DNA of 64,000 nt from Amaranthus tricolor (taxonomy: Eukaryota; Streptophyta; Magnoliopsida; Caryophyllales; Amaranthaceae). Made by a program: the position numbers and the translations under genes. How positions within the stretch are numbered: position 1 is the first letter of the stretch; the number at the start of each line of letters is the position of its first letter. Where the stretch lies: assembly GCF_026212465.1 (NCBI RefSeq), contig NC_080056.1:14898493-14962492 (forward strand), in the 5' to 3' direction. Below are positions 1 through 13,626 of this stretch, piece by piece. The notes under the pieces are model-generated. The model was given only the letters and a program-made list of their open reading frames with translations. It did no database searches and was not told where the DNA came from.

Positions 1-278
<278 letters not shown>

Positions 279-1424
279 TTTAGGATCAAATGAGAAGGGG
301 TCTCAAAATGAGAAGGGTAAGAAGTAATTTCATCCATCGAGATTAAAAATCAATGGTCAGGATGAGTTTGATCCTTGCACGCTGTTCATGGCCTTTTATA
401 ATCGGTTATTTAGTTTTTTTCAAACCGGTTTACCTCTTACACGCGGTTCACTTTATCTTCTTCCTTCTCGTGCGATTTCCTTTTCTCTCTCTTCTCTCAT
501 CCGATTTTCATTCTCACAGTTTTTTTGATCTTCAATTTTACATTTTCCTCTTCTATTTCAGTATCAAATCTACATCTTCTTCTTGTTAAATCCTTAAAAT
601 TTTTGGCTGAATCTCGACATTTTTCGTTGTTCTTCAACCGTTCTTCGAATTAATTTCAAGTTTTTCTATAATAAAACTCAAAATCTTGATATTTTGCTTA
701 TTTATATTATTTTGTTCTACCGTTCTTTGAATTTTCGGCTGAATTTCGACATTCAGAAGTGTGCCCATTGATGATATTCATTTCTAGATCAAGGTATAAT
801 TTCTTTAATCTTCTTCAATTTACCCATTTTCAAATTCATTTGTCAATCAAATTATTGATTTCGCCTATAATGCCCTCTTTTATTGCTCTCAAATTCTTAA
901 TTTCACTTTGCAATTATGATTTGTAAATGTCACATACTTTGTCAACAAAAAAATTTCCATGATTATAGTTCTTTTACTGCTTCCAATTATTTTTCTTTTG
1001 GGTTTTTGTTTTTAGGGAATTTTGTCTTTCCCTTTAATATTCAGTTATGCAAATGGAAAACTGGGTGTTCATTTATCTGAGTTTGTGAAATTTGTTTGTG
1101 ATATTTTAGTGTTTATCTGTAATGAAATTTGTTGATTTGAGAGCTACTAAAAGTAATGCCCACCAGGTGTTTGTATAAATGATAATGATTTATCATGACA
1201 TAATATCTATGTGATATGTTTTAGGGAATTTCTCAAATAGTAACTACTTTCAGAGCAACATTTCCCATAATTAGTTTGGTTCCTGTGAATTTGGCAAATT
1301 AACGATGTATCCCGGAGTGTCATTATCTTAAACAAACTTACAAGGACGGAGGGAGAGATTGAGTGATTTGGTGGTCAATGTAGTATATTAGGACACTCTA
1401 ATTAAATGAATTGGATAATTTCTT

Positions 1425-1622
1425 ATGCAGGCTCCATTGAGGCTTGTTGCGAGAGCTAAGATTGCAAGTTCTTTGTTGTTATCTGATTTCAACAAGAAAA
1501 GATCTCAAGTTTTACATGATATGTTCAATTTCAAGGGGAAAAGACGCTCCATTGCCAAACAAGTTTCAATTAGAAGGAAAAAAGTTCGCCAATGGAAAAA
1601 GTTTTTAGTTGTAGAAAGCTGA
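1425..1622 (+). other. Possible small exon inside the MULE
   Basis: A 65-codon open stretch preceded by a splice-acceptor-like TTATGCAG. The product is very basic (many Lys/Arg, ending in KKFLVVES). I do not recognise it. It could be the last exon of a captured gene fragment, or chance. The upstream 440-800 region has pyrimidine-rich, leader-like sequence, but no continuous coding frame links to it. Confidence 0.2.
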
Positions 1623-1739
1623 ACTTGTTTTGTTTTTGTCTACTAGTTTCAATTAGAAGAAAAAATATTACTAGCTAATGTGATTAGTATAATTACTTTA
1701 GTATTGTAAATGGTGTCTTTATCAAGAACATATTGATAA

Positions 1740-2350
1740 TGAACGAAGACAGTAACTGTATATAGTCATAGTAACCTTTAATCATAACATAGTATTTTTT
1801 CTAAGAACATAGTAGCATTCACTTTTGCAACAAAGATTTTTCAAACTTACAAAAGAGAAGACAGTAACTATACATAGTCATAGTAGCTTTTAGTCACAAC
1901 ATAGTATCTTTTTCTAAGAACATAGTAGCATTCACTTTTGCAACAAAGTTTTTCCAAAATTAAAAAAAAAGCAGTAACTATACATAGTCATAGTAACCAT
2001 TTATTATAACATAGTACCTTTTTCTAAAAACATAGTAACATTCACTTTACCAACAAAGTTTTTCCAAAATTAAAAAAAGAAAACAGTAACTATACATAGT
2101 CATAGTAACCATTAATCATAACATAGTATCTTTTTCTAAGACCATAGTAGCATTCACTTTTGCAACAAAGTTTTTCCAAAATTAAAAAAAGAAGATAGTA
2201 ACTATATATAGTCATAGTAACTTTTAATCATAAGATAGTATCTTTTTTAAAAACATAGTAGCATTTACTTTTTGCAACAAAGTTTTTCCAAAATTAAAAA
2301 AAGAAGACAGTAACTATACATAGTCATAGTAACGTTTAATCATAATATAG
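1740..2350. repeat. ~112-bp tandem repeat, about 6 copies
   Basis: Each unit contains CAGTAACTATACATAGTCAT, then ATCATAACATAGTATC, a CATAGTAGCATTCAC block and a TTTTTCCAAAATTAAAAAAA tail. Units start near 1749, 1861, 1972, 2092, 2205 and 2308. Copies differ by scattered substitutions. Confidence 0.9.
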
Positions 2351-2493
2351 TATCAAATTACAACAGAATAGTGTATTCAAAACTTTCAAACTTCTAAATA
2401 AATAGTCATCTTGATAATCTCTTCATCTTCAAAATCTGTTCTTCAGCATCAACTTTTCTGCATAATAAAAATTTTGCACTTTCATTTACATAA

Positions 2494-3148
2494 TCAAATT
2501 ATTAAATAAGGATACATTAAAATATAAGCAAATAAGGATACATAACCAAGAACACAGTAACAAAAAAAATCTTTCATTGTCACTCCCACATTCTCATAAC
2601 CCCCAACATTTTCCTTAAACAATCTAAAGGATTTAACCGGTCCTATATTAACCCGTGCATTCTTAGATATGAAATTTTTGTGTAACAAAGTCATTTTCCT
2701 ATTACCCAATAAATATTGGCGCGATGTAGGGCTAACTAGACAATGATTGTGCGCCTCTTCGAATTTTAAAACATGGTATGTTCTCTTCACTATGTCATAT
2801 TTTAGAAATCAATCTAGCTTTACAACCAATTCTTTTGGTTGATCTCTTATAACGTGGAACAACATCTGCACTTTTCTTAGGTTTAGGTTTTATGATACCC
2901 TCCCTACTACAAACAAAATATTTTAAAACAACAATACCCTTTTTTTTGTAGCTAGTAGATGAACGTATATCATAACCGCAAATTTCAGCATATTTACCAT
3001 AAAAATGTAAGGCTTTCTCTAAGTTTTCAAAAGTCATACCAAAAAATGACATTTTATCAAACTCACAATGAGGAATCCACAGTGTGGAACCATTTGGGGT
3101 AACTTGTGTTATAGTTCTTGGAATTTGAGTCCCTGTATAACAATCCAA
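2494..3148 (-). pseudogene. FAR1-domain transposase fragment (MULE / FAR1-related)
   Basis: Two adjacent minus-strand frames (3148-2795, then 2790-2494) together resemble the FAR1/FRS zinc-binding domain of MULE transposases and of FHY3/FAR1 proteins. The first has F-x-x-L-x-x-A-x-x-F-Y-x-x-Y-A, then YFVCSREG and TKRIGCKARL. The second continues with YHVLKFEEAHNHCLVSP, the family's E-H-N-H metal-binding stretch. A short break separates the frames. The downstream transposase core is missing and the reading ends in hydrophobic, repeat-derived sequence. The first frame starts at the edge of a 112-bp repeat unit, so the original N-terminus may be lost. A dead transposase piece is more likely than a host FRS gene. 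Confidence 0.65.
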
Positions 3149-3340
3149 AGTTTTTCCAAAATTAAAAAAAGAAGACAGTAGCTATACATAGTCATAGTAA
3201 CCATTAATCATAACATATTATCTTTTTCGAAGAACATAGTAACTTTTTCTAAGAACATAGTAGCATTCACTTTTGCAACAAAAACTTTTCAAACTTACAA
3301 ATAAAAGACAGTAAATATGCACAATCGTAGTTTCCTTTAT
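3147..3340. repeat. Further 112-bp repeat units beyond the FAR1 ORF
   Basis: The same unit as at 1740-2350 resumes directly after the start of the FAR1 frame (GTTTTTCCAAAATTAAAAAA, then ACAGTAGCTATACATAG). The coding fragment is therefore embedded in the tandem array. Degenerate ACAGTAAC pieces continue to about 3730. Confidence 0.8.
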
Positions 3341-4252
3341 TCATAACTTATAAAATGTACCTTCAAATTCAACCAATTGTAAAGGTGAATGTGATGATTC
3401 CTTTTCAGGGAGGGCAGTTTCTTGTGAATCTTCCATTAATAGCACTGTAGAATAATTATAATTGGAAAAACAGTAACTTAGAATATTACTAGTATCCATT
3501 ATTAAGAACATATTAACTTTTAATAAGGTTAAAGTTCAATAATTTCTAAGAAGATAGTAATCTTGATTACAGAATACAGTGACAACAATGAATCCCAGCA
3601 ACACTTTTTAAAATCAAACTTAAAATCAAAAACTATAATCTAAACATGACTTGAATCAAAACTTTTTAAACTCATAAACCCTAAAAATCAAACACAGTAA
3701 CAACAATGAAATCAAGAACACAGTAACACATAAACCCTAAAAATTGAAATCATAATTTTAAACACATAAACCCTAAAAACAACAATTTATAATCACATTG
3801 AACAAAAACTAAGAAATCAATCAAAACAAATCTGAATTTATAAACACGTACACATAAGAAATCGAAAACAAGTGAAGATTTTTTGCAGACTAAGAAATCA
3901 AGAGAAGAGGAAGATTTTCGCAGAAGAAAACGAAAACTAAAAAATGAATCAAAACAAATCGAAAAGTAAAAACTCAAAAATGGTAAATTTCTAATTTTCA
4001 TACCTTAATTCAAGAGAAGAGGAAGATTTCACAGAAGAAATCGAAGGTTTTTTGACGATTTTGAAGGTTTTTCGAAGAGTATAGCTTGGAAGAGAAAGAC
4101 GCTATTGTTCTTCAAAAAAAACTGAATCATCCTTTTTCTTTTCTAGCCCTATTTTTCCGGTTTGTTATCCAGGCCATTAGATCTTTTAGAAATCGAAGGC
4201 TCAAAATCATTCTCATCCATTTCATTTTCATACCCCTTCTCATTGGATCCCT

Positions 4253-4919
<667 letters not shown>

Positions 4920-5069
4920 TTACGTTAATATTATTACATACATTGATATATAAATAGTTATACTTTTCCCATGCGTTTCAGCACAATGAAGAAAGTGCGG
5001 GAAAAATGGGATCTATACTCACAGCCACATTTCCGAAACTGACAGCAGTAAAGGTACACATACAACACT

Positions 5070-6640
5070 ATTCGAATTTATGGGTTTTAAACCTTTTTTA
5101 GCACTTTCGCGCATAAAGTAGCTCTCAACTTGGTTTGTTTGCACGAAACATGGCACACTACACTATTTGGTATATATTATTGTGTTGAAGTTATTAAAAT
5201 TTAAAATAATAGTCATATAGTAGAAATTACGTGTTAAGTTTCGATTTTATCGGTTTTAAAGCTTTTTTGGCACTTTCGCGCAGAAAATAGCTCAAACTTG
5301 GTTTGTTTTGCACGAAACTTGGCACACAACACTACTTGGTACATATTATTGTGTTGTAGTTGTTAGAATTGATAATAATAGTCATATGCCAGAAATTATG
5401 TGTTAAGTTGCATTTTTATGTGTTTTTAAGCTCATTTGGCACTTTCGCGCATAAAGTAGCTTAAACTTGGTTTGTTTTGCACGAAACTTGGCACACAACA
5501 CTATTTGCTATATATATATTATTGTGCTGAAGTGGTTAAAATTTAAAATCATAGTTATATACTAGAAATTACGTGTTAAGTTGCGATTTTATGGGTTTTT
5601 AAGCGTTTTTGGCACTTTCGCGTATAAACAAGCTCAAACTTGGTTTGTTTTGCACGAAAACTTGGCACACAACACTATTTAGTGTATAATATTGTGTTGA
5701 AGTGCTTAGAATTGAAAATAATAGTCATATGCTATAAATTACGTGTTAAGTTGAATTTTTCTGGGTTTTGTAAGCTTCTTTAGCATTTTCGCGCATAAAG
5801 GTGCTCAAACTTGGTTTGTTTTGCATGAAACTTGGCACAAAACACAATTTGGTATATATTATTGTTTTGAAGTGGTTAGAATTGAAAATGATAGTCATAT
5901 GCTAGAAATTACGTGTTAATTGCCGATTTTATGGGTTTTTAAGCTTTTTTGGCACTTTCGCGCATAAAGTAGCTCAAACTTGGTTTGTTTTGTACGAAAC
6001 TTGGCGCACAACACTATTTGGTATATATTATTGTGTTGAAGTGGTTAGAATTGAAAATCATAGTCATATGCTAGAAATTACGTGTTAAGTTGCGATTTTA
6101 TGGGTTTTTAAGCTTTTTTGGCACTTTCACGTATAAAGTAGCTTAAACTTGGTTTGTTTTGCATGAAACTTGGCACACAACAGTATTATGTATATATTAT
6201 TGTGTTGAAGTTGTTAGAATTTAAAATAATAGTCATATGCTAGAAATTACATGTTAAGTTGCGATTTTATGGGTTATAAGCTTTTTTGGCACTTTCGCAC
6301 ATAAAGTAGCTCAAACTTGGTTTGTTTTGTACGAAACTTGGCACACAACACTATTTGGTATATATTATTGTGTTGAAGTGGTTAAAATTGAAAATAATTG
6401 TCATATTCTAGAAATTACGTGTTAAATTGCAATTTTATGAGTGTTTATGCTTTTTTGGCACTTTCGCGCATAAAGTAGCTCAAACTTGGTTTGTTTTGGA
6501 CGAAACTTGGCACACAACACTATTTGGTATATATTATTGTGTTGAAGTGATTAGAATTAAAAATCATAGTTTTATGCTAGAAATTACGTGCTAAGTTTCG
6601 ATTTTATGGGTTTATTAAGCTTATTTGGCACTAAACATCT
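5070..6640. repeat. ~170-bp tandem repeat array, about 9.5 copies
   Basis: The landmark GGCACTTTCGCGC recurs at about 5101, 5270, 5439, 5612, 5783, 5952, 6121, 6289, 6458 and 6628, giving steps of 168-173 bp. Each unit also has CTCAAACTTGGTTTGTTTTG, CACGAAACTTGGCACACAAC, TATATTATTGTGTTGAAG and GAAATTACGTGTTAAG. Copies are perhaps 85-95% alike by eye. The last copy breaks off inside GGCACTAAAC, where an Ulp1-like exon follows. Confidence 0.95.
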
Positions 6641-6962
6641 ATTTTCTCTTAGTGCTTTCGATAAGCTGATAATACTGTTAATTGCGGCTACTACACTCTC
6701 AAATACCTGAACGATATCTTACAATTCGTGAAGGAGGTTAGAATCGAAAACATTGACGCCGTAAGTATTTGTTACGTTCTTAAATTATAGTATTATATAT
6801 TTACTATTGGTAAAAGCTAATATTTATGTATCACTTAATTTAATATGATATTATAGGTTTTTTTCGACACTTAAAGGGAAGCACGCGCTTTGAGAGATGA
6901 AGAAATGCGCCAAATTAAAGACAAGATTGCCGTGTATCTTGCTAATTTTTGTTCTTGGTAAA
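6641..6962 (+). pseudogene. Ulp1-like cysteine protease C-terminal remnant (transposon-borne)
   Basis: The frame across 6676-6762 reads ADNTVNCGYYTLKYLNDILQ and on to IDAV. It matches the NCGYY-x-x-KY-x-x-D-I motif around the catalytic Cys of Ulp1/C48 proteases carried by plant CACTA and MULE elements. It is followed by a GTAAGT donor near 6762. An ATAG acceptor near 6856 then leads to a second exon encoding RDEEMRQIKDKIAVYLANF and a stop at about 6960. That exon has an in-frame TAA near its start. Residues upstream of the Cys are missing because the 170-bp array sits there. A short exon-like piece at 4986-5056 (MKKVREKW) may be an earlier part of the same gene. Broken in any case. Confidence 0.55.
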
Positions 6963-7137
6963 TAATGTAATTAGTTTAGATTTAGGACTTTAATTTGTAA
7001 ATATACATATTATTTTATATATGATCGTGAGTTTACAATGAGATTATTGTTGATAATTGGTGATTATCATTGGATTGGATTAATCATTGTTTACATTGTA
7101 CATTATTGGACTATTTAATAGTATTAAACAAAAAAAG

Positions 7138-7293
<156 letters not shown>

Positions 7294-7465
7294 TATAGTG
7301 AAAGAAAATATGTTGCGATTTTGGGAAATAATGTAACAACATAATAAAATATTTTAAATTTCTAAAAAAATTGGTTAGTCTTATGGGAACAACATAGTAA
7401 AATATTTCTATGAAAGTATTTTAAATAATGTAACATACCTAGTAGTAAAGGCATGTTCTCTTCGT

Positions 7466-7600
7466 CTTATCTGATTGGGTCTGATCTGAATCTTTTTTGT
7501 TTGGTCTGCTCTGATCTAGTCTAGTCTGATCTGGTCTGATCTGATCTGATCTGGTCTGATTTGATTTGGTTTGTGATCTTATATGAACTGATCTGATTTC
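7466..7600. repeat. (TCTGA)n / TGATC pentamer repeat
   Basis: Degenerate repeats of TCTGATC/TGGTCTGAT. A matching tract lies at 8511-8625 on the other side of the triplet arrays. Confidence 0.85.
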
Positions 7601-7605
7601 ATAAA

Positions 7606-7701
<96 letters not shown>

Positions 7702-7706
7702 GTTAC

Positions 7707-7752
<46 letters not shown>
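7606..7752. repeat. (TTA)n microsatellite
   Basis: About 145 bp of ATT repeat with one TGTTAC interruption. 7753-7880 is AT-rich unique sequence. Confidence 0.97.
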
Positions 7753-7879
7753 TAATTCATTAATTAATTATTAACAAATATTTTAATTAACTAATTAATA
7801 TAATAATTTTATTACATTATTTATATTATTAAAATTATTTTTTATATGTTTATTTTTTAATTATTATATTAAGTAATTA

Positions 7880-8454
<575 letters not shown>

Positions 8455-8508
<54 letters not shown>
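8455..8508. repeat. (AAT)n microsatellite, right part
   Basis: Continuation of the AAT array beyond the inserted MITE. Confidence 0.95.
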
Positions 8509-8510
8509 CA

Positions 8511-8625
8511 AGATCTGATCTGGTCTGGTCTGATTTGATCTGATCTGATCTGAACTTTTCTAATTATATCTGAATTGATCTTGTCTGATTCGATATGATT
8601 TGATCTGATCTAATCTGATCTAATT
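8511..8625. repeat. (TCTGATC)n degenerate repeat
   Basis: Same pentamer/heptamer family as 7466-7600, on the far side of the triplet arrays. Confidence 0.85.
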
Positions 8626-8739
8626 ATAATAAAATAAGTATTAAGTTCAAAAAATAAGTTGAAGAAAACAGTCTCTAAGCTGACCGGTGAAAAGGAAGGG
8701 TGATCCGATGTAAGGAAAAGTATGATAGAAATGAAAAAA

Positions 8740-9740
8740 GAGAAATTCCACATAGTAGCATCCCGTTTTCATGAAATGCCAGTGAGAGCACTTTTTTAAG
8801 AAAATTCTACGTGGTAGCATCCAGTTTATGCACAAACTAATTACCGTAGCATTCTCCGTTAAGTTCTTGTTAAATTTCGTTTAATTCATCGTTTTGTAAG
8901 TTTTTTCCACATGGTAGCATCCAGTTTTTGTTTAATTCAAAAATGTTTAATTCACCAATTTAATGTTTAATTCACCATTTAATTTATTAACGCCCATAAA
9001 TGTTGTAATGATTTGTTTTCATTCAAATTGTTGGCATTATAAATTTAAAAAGGTAAGTAGCCAAGCACTACTACTAATACATATTTACTTCAAGCAAAAG
9101 TAGAGATAATTCTAATAATAATAAAATGATGCACAAGTAGATACAACAAAAGACTAAGTTTTGTTAGACATTATAAAAACTGGTTCCCCATTGTCTCCAT
9201 CAACACCAAATCCTACTTGCCATCTTTCTTTTTGTTAACGGCGTTAATCATTAGCTTTTTGTAATATTAGTTTATACGTTTTTGTTCATAAATTGTAAAG
9301 AAAAAGATAAATAAGTAGGTAACTTTTTTGTAGCAGATCTTTTTTAGCAGGAAAATACTTGCTTTTATTATTAGAATTATCTCTAGTTTTGCTTGAAGTA
9401 AATATGTATTAGTATTAGTGCGTGGCTACTTACCTTTTGAACTTTATAATGCCAACAATTTAAATGAAAACAAAATTATTACAACATTTATGGGGGTTAA
9501 TGAATTAAATATTAAATTGGTGAATTAAACGTTAAAATTGTGAATTAAACAAAAACTGGATGCTACCATGAGAAAAAAACTTACAAAATGATGAATTAAA
9601 CGAAATTTAACAAGAACTTAACGGAAAATGCTACTGCAACTAGTTTGTACATAAACTGGATGCTACCATGTGGAATTTTCTTAAAAAGGTGCTATCACTA
9701 GCATTTCATGAAAACTAGATACTACCATGTGGAATTTCCC
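8740..9740. mobile_element. Foldback / long-TIR non-autonomous element (~1.0 kb)
   Basis: The arms 8740-9124 and 9361-9740 are inverted copies, about 380 bp each and roughly 90% alike by eye. The tips read GAAATTCCACATAGTAGCAT and, as complement, GAAATTCCACATGGTAGTAT. Each arm repeats the motif CCACATGGTAGCATCCAGTT two to three times. A ~236-bp loop holds no ORF. I see no clear target duplication. The class is unknown; a MULE-type long-TIR element is one option. Confidence 0.8.
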
Positions 9741-9744
9741 ATGA

Positions 9745-10090
9745 AAAAGTTTATGTACGTGAAGAGAAAATCGTGGTCAGGGAACCTTCATGACGATGAG
9801 AACAAGACATGGAAGAAGAAAGAGAGAAATAAAAACGGCAACTATTGAAATCTATTGCTTTAATTCTTTGCATTTTATTTGTTTTTGTTTCAAAATAGAA
9901 GAGAAATTCAATATAAATTTGTTTCTAATCACCCCTGTCAAAATTTGATTCACCTAAATTGATTCACGATCCATCGGAATAATGATTGGTGATAGGGAAT
10001 ATCTTAACCCATAATTTAAGAATCTCTTATAAAGCCATTAACACAACAAATTTTTTTTTAAAAAAAAAATTGTTAAAAACAAACATGAAA
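9745..10090. other. No recognisable feature
   Basis: AT-rich sequence with no ORF, RNA gene or repeat that I can support. Confidence 0.6.
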
Positions 10091-10094
10091 CCTG

Positions 10095-10570
10095 TGCTTC
10101 TTAAAGCGTTTTAACTTATTGAAGTTGTTATTTTAATTTATTGAAGTTCGTATTTTAACCTATTTGAATTGATACTCTTATCTATTAATATTCATAGTTG
10201 GAGTTGGTGTTTTAACCTTTTAAATTGTTATTTTACTCTGTTACGTTGTCAACCTTTTGAAGTTGGTATTTTAACCTATTAAGTTGGAATGTAAACCTAG
10301 AAGGGTTGATATTTAACTTATTAAAGTTGGTGTTTTAACCTGTTGTAGTTGGTGAAAACACCAACTTTAAAATACCAAATTCAATAGATTAAAGTACCAA
10401 CTTCAACAGCTTAAAACATAATTTTAAATACTTTAATAGGTCAAAATACCAACTTAAATAAGTCAATATATCAACTTAAACACCATAAAATACCAACTTA
10501 AATAGGTTAAAATACCAACTTCAACAAGTTAAAATATTAACTTGAATATGTTAAAATACCAACTTGCATA
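10095..10570. repeat. Inverted array of ~20-25-bp repeats
   Basis: The left half carries many copies of GTTGGTATTTTAACCTATT-like units. The right half, after about 10355, carries their complement (AAAATACCAACTTCAA). The block is therefore a tandem array folded on itself, with its centre at GTAGTTGGTGAAAACACCAA. Confidence 0.85.
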
Positions 10571-11610
10571 GATTAAGCATCGAAAAAAGATCAATTAGAC
10601 CATCAGAATAAGCAACTAGCCATCGTGGAAAGCAACAACAGCAACAGCGGCAAACAGCTCAAAGCCAATAACACGAAGAAACAGCAATCGAGTCACAATT
10701 TACAAAGGCACACACTAAAAATCAGTTCCATGAACAACAACAACCCGTGCATCAGCAACAATAATTAACTAAAATTTTGTTAATTGTTGAGATTTGCTAA
10801 ACTGTGGTTTTGGATCAAAAATGAGTATTTTAGTACCTTAGTTTCAGACTTTACAAATGTATTAGTACGTTTTGAGATGTAAGGAGTGTTGTTGATACGG
10901 TTGTACTTTTGAATAGAATAATATTTTTACATCTTTGTCAATATTCAAAAACGAACAGGGCTAGACCCGGGAATTTAGGAATGGGGTTGCAAAATATTTT
11001 TTAATATGTATTTTAAAGCGCGATAAAATCAAAATTTTATTTTTTGCCTTACATCAATAAAGCATGAGATAGAATATGTAATAATATATTTATTGAAGGT
11101 CTTTTATACCAAAAAAATACTAATATTTGATTATCGTATAGGTACTGATCATTTTCCTTCAAAGAAAATATGATCATTATTTAAAATTAAACAAACATAT
11201 TAGAAAGAAATTTGATACGTATATAATTTTGTAGGGTGAAAACTGAAAAAGAATGCATAACTACAATGTGCTCTTGGTTTACTTCTTAACAAAGTACAAT
11301 TTATTTCTTTACAAAAAGCTTGCTTTATACAAATACATTAGGAAAACTAAACAAATTTTTACATCTATTTATTTTTTTACTGAAATAAACTTAATATTAT
11401 AACTAATTAAATATGTTTTTATTTAATACTTCTCATTTGATTTTTATACTTTATCCAATTCATTAATTCAATGCTATATATATTCTCTAATCGAATATAA
11501 TTAAAAATTAAAAAAAACTGATATTAATAAAATTTACATTGACACGAATTAAATAAGATCTCATTTCACTATATTTTAACATTTAATTTCTTTAAATTGG
11601 AGGATGTATA
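10571..11610. other. No recognisable gene
   Basis: AT-rich DNA with a CAACAACA-rich patch (10630-10770). No supported ORF or repeat. Confidence 0.6.
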
Positions 11611-11613
11611 ATA

Positions 11614-11875
11614 CTCCCTCCGAACCAATTTAGATGTTCCATTTGCTTGGGCACAGTTATTAAGGATAGTGTGGGGTTCCATTAAAAAGGGTAAGTAGGT
11701 AAATGATAAGTAGTGAAAGGTAGTTGGGTAAGTAAAGTATATGGGGGTATATTCATAATTACTTGTGTGAACTAAAGATATTTAGGTAAAAAAAGATTGA
11801 CGAAAATAGAAATGGGAAAACTAAAAAAACTTTGCCAAATAAGAAAATAAGACAACTAAATTGGTTCGGAGGGAG
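11614..11875. mobile_element. Stowaway-like MITE, complete
   Basis: The inverted ends CTCCCTCCGAACCAATTTAG and its complement at the right are perfect over at least 20 bp and flanked by TA on both sides (11612-11613, 11876-11877). 262 bp, non-coding. Confidence 0.92.
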
Positions 11876-11889
11876 TATTATTGTTTATC

Positions 11890-12972
11890 AACTCCGCCCC
11901 TAGTAACATAGGTGAGTTTTGTTGACTAAGTAAAATTTAGAGTTGACTTTATTCCCAAACTCAGACATCAGTCATAGTATTAGTTTTTGGTATTTTTTAA
12001 AAAAAAAATCAAACTCGAATGTATTAGTGGAATATATTATATTTTAAAAATAAAGTTATTTGATAAAGTATATTTGAGATAAGTATGTTGAACTTAGTTT
12101 TCGGGTAGGAACTATTTTGACATCTCGAAATATTTTGATGGTGATTTTATAATTAAAGTTTAATTTTAATGTGGTTTGTTCGAATAAGGAGTCATAGGAT
12201 TATAAGGCCTATTTTGGCATCTATAAATAGTTAGAACATACTTCTGATAATATTTATATATACAAGGGTTAATTGTTGTCGTCCCGGTACCCGGTGGTGT
12301 AAGGCAAAAGAGGCATCCACTGCTAGGGGAAAATCGGACATTCTTAAACAGGTCTATTTTAATAGATTGGGTTCGGTCGACAAACCTTAGAACGTAATTG
12401 TGTAAGACCATCTTATCGACATCTAACACCACGTTCATTCCTTCTTTACTTGTTGATTATGTTTTCAATGATTTGTGAAACCATACTCATTTGATTTATT
12501 AAATAAAAGCTTAAATGTTTTAAATTTTTTTTCAAACTTTGACTAGTTTAAGTTGAATTTATATATTCATATAACTGATTGATAACTTTTTAAATTTCTT
12601 TGTATTTAGAGACAATCTTGTATGTGTTTTATGATCTAGAAAAACTAATTACTCCCCACTGATTATGGATTTACATTTTTATACAGATAGTGAATGATTA
12701 CATGATCACTACCGTGCGGGCTGGAAGTGTAAGAGTCGATTCTAGGACTTTTGATGACATATGGTTTCTTGCTTTTAGACTTTGAGACATTTGTTTCTTT
12801 TCTTTTAAAGGAGTTTTGCTCTACAATGATGCTCTAAAATTTAGCTATTTTAAGTTTTGTATACTTTTAAGTTTAGGTATATATTTTTGTTCTTATTTAT
12901 TTAAGAGTATGTGATAATCGCCTTAAAGGTTATTTTCGCATAACTATTTTTGTTTAAAAAGACGGTTGTTAC
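11890..12972 (+). mobile_element. Probable decayed LTR (solo LTR-like)
   Basis: Not framed by target duplications. It has LTR-type order: a TATA box in CATCTATAAATAG near 12220, a CCCGGTACCCGGTGG leader-like block, and an end resembling gypsy LTRs (AAAAAGACGGTTGTTACA near 12955-12972). The small minus-strand ORF here (12166-12438) matches nothing I know. Boundaries are guesses. Confidence 0.3.
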
Positions 12973-13626
12973 ATTTTTAGTTTTAAAGTGATCACTATTG
13001 GACTGTCTTACGATAAAATCATCTCTATTGGACTGGCCTAATTATACATTTTTAGTTTTAAAGTGATCACTTATAATGTGAAAGTGATTACTTATAATTT
13101 TCAAATAATCACTTTTTATAATCTGATTATTCATAACCTTAAAATGATTACTTACGATCTTAAAGTAACTAATTAAAGAAATTTACTAATTATATGATCC
13201 CATTTCAGACGACCTATAAAAAAATACAATAAGAGAGACTTTATAGTTGGCGTGATTTTTAAATGAAAAAATATGATGATGATTGATGGGTCAAAAATTG
13301 GCTCCGAGTTTAATGAAATTTTCTTGTCTTCATTTTATAAAAACGACAAATCATTATTTAAATTTTGAATCATTCTTTCTTAAAATAAATTAATACACCT
13401 AATGATTTTATTCTTGAGTCGCAGATTTTACAAAACGCTAAGTCTCTAATCATCTCATTTAATAAAGTTATGATTATTTGAGTTTGAACTTATTTAAATT
13501 TTGTTAATAACTTTTATTTACAGCACTGAATATAATGATGATGGACAAAAAATATTGTAACTCTTTCGCAAACCAAATCATCTAAAAAAATTAGTTATAT
13601 CTTTTATTACTCTTATGCCTTGACGA
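12973..13626. other. No recognisable gene
   Basis: AT-rich, with short repeated phrases (AAAGTGATCACT, CTATTGGACTG) but no feature I can define. Confidence 0.5.

Noticed and set aside
1740..2350. Regular repeats considered as a CRISPR array
   Set aside because: 112-bp units without short direct repeats and unique spacers, in a plant transposon.
8647..8835. 62-codon ORF at the edge of the foldback element
   Set aside because: Runs into the inverted-repeat arm; no motif.
12166..12438. 90-codon minus-strand ORF
   Set aside because: No recognisable motif; lies in a probable decayed LTR.
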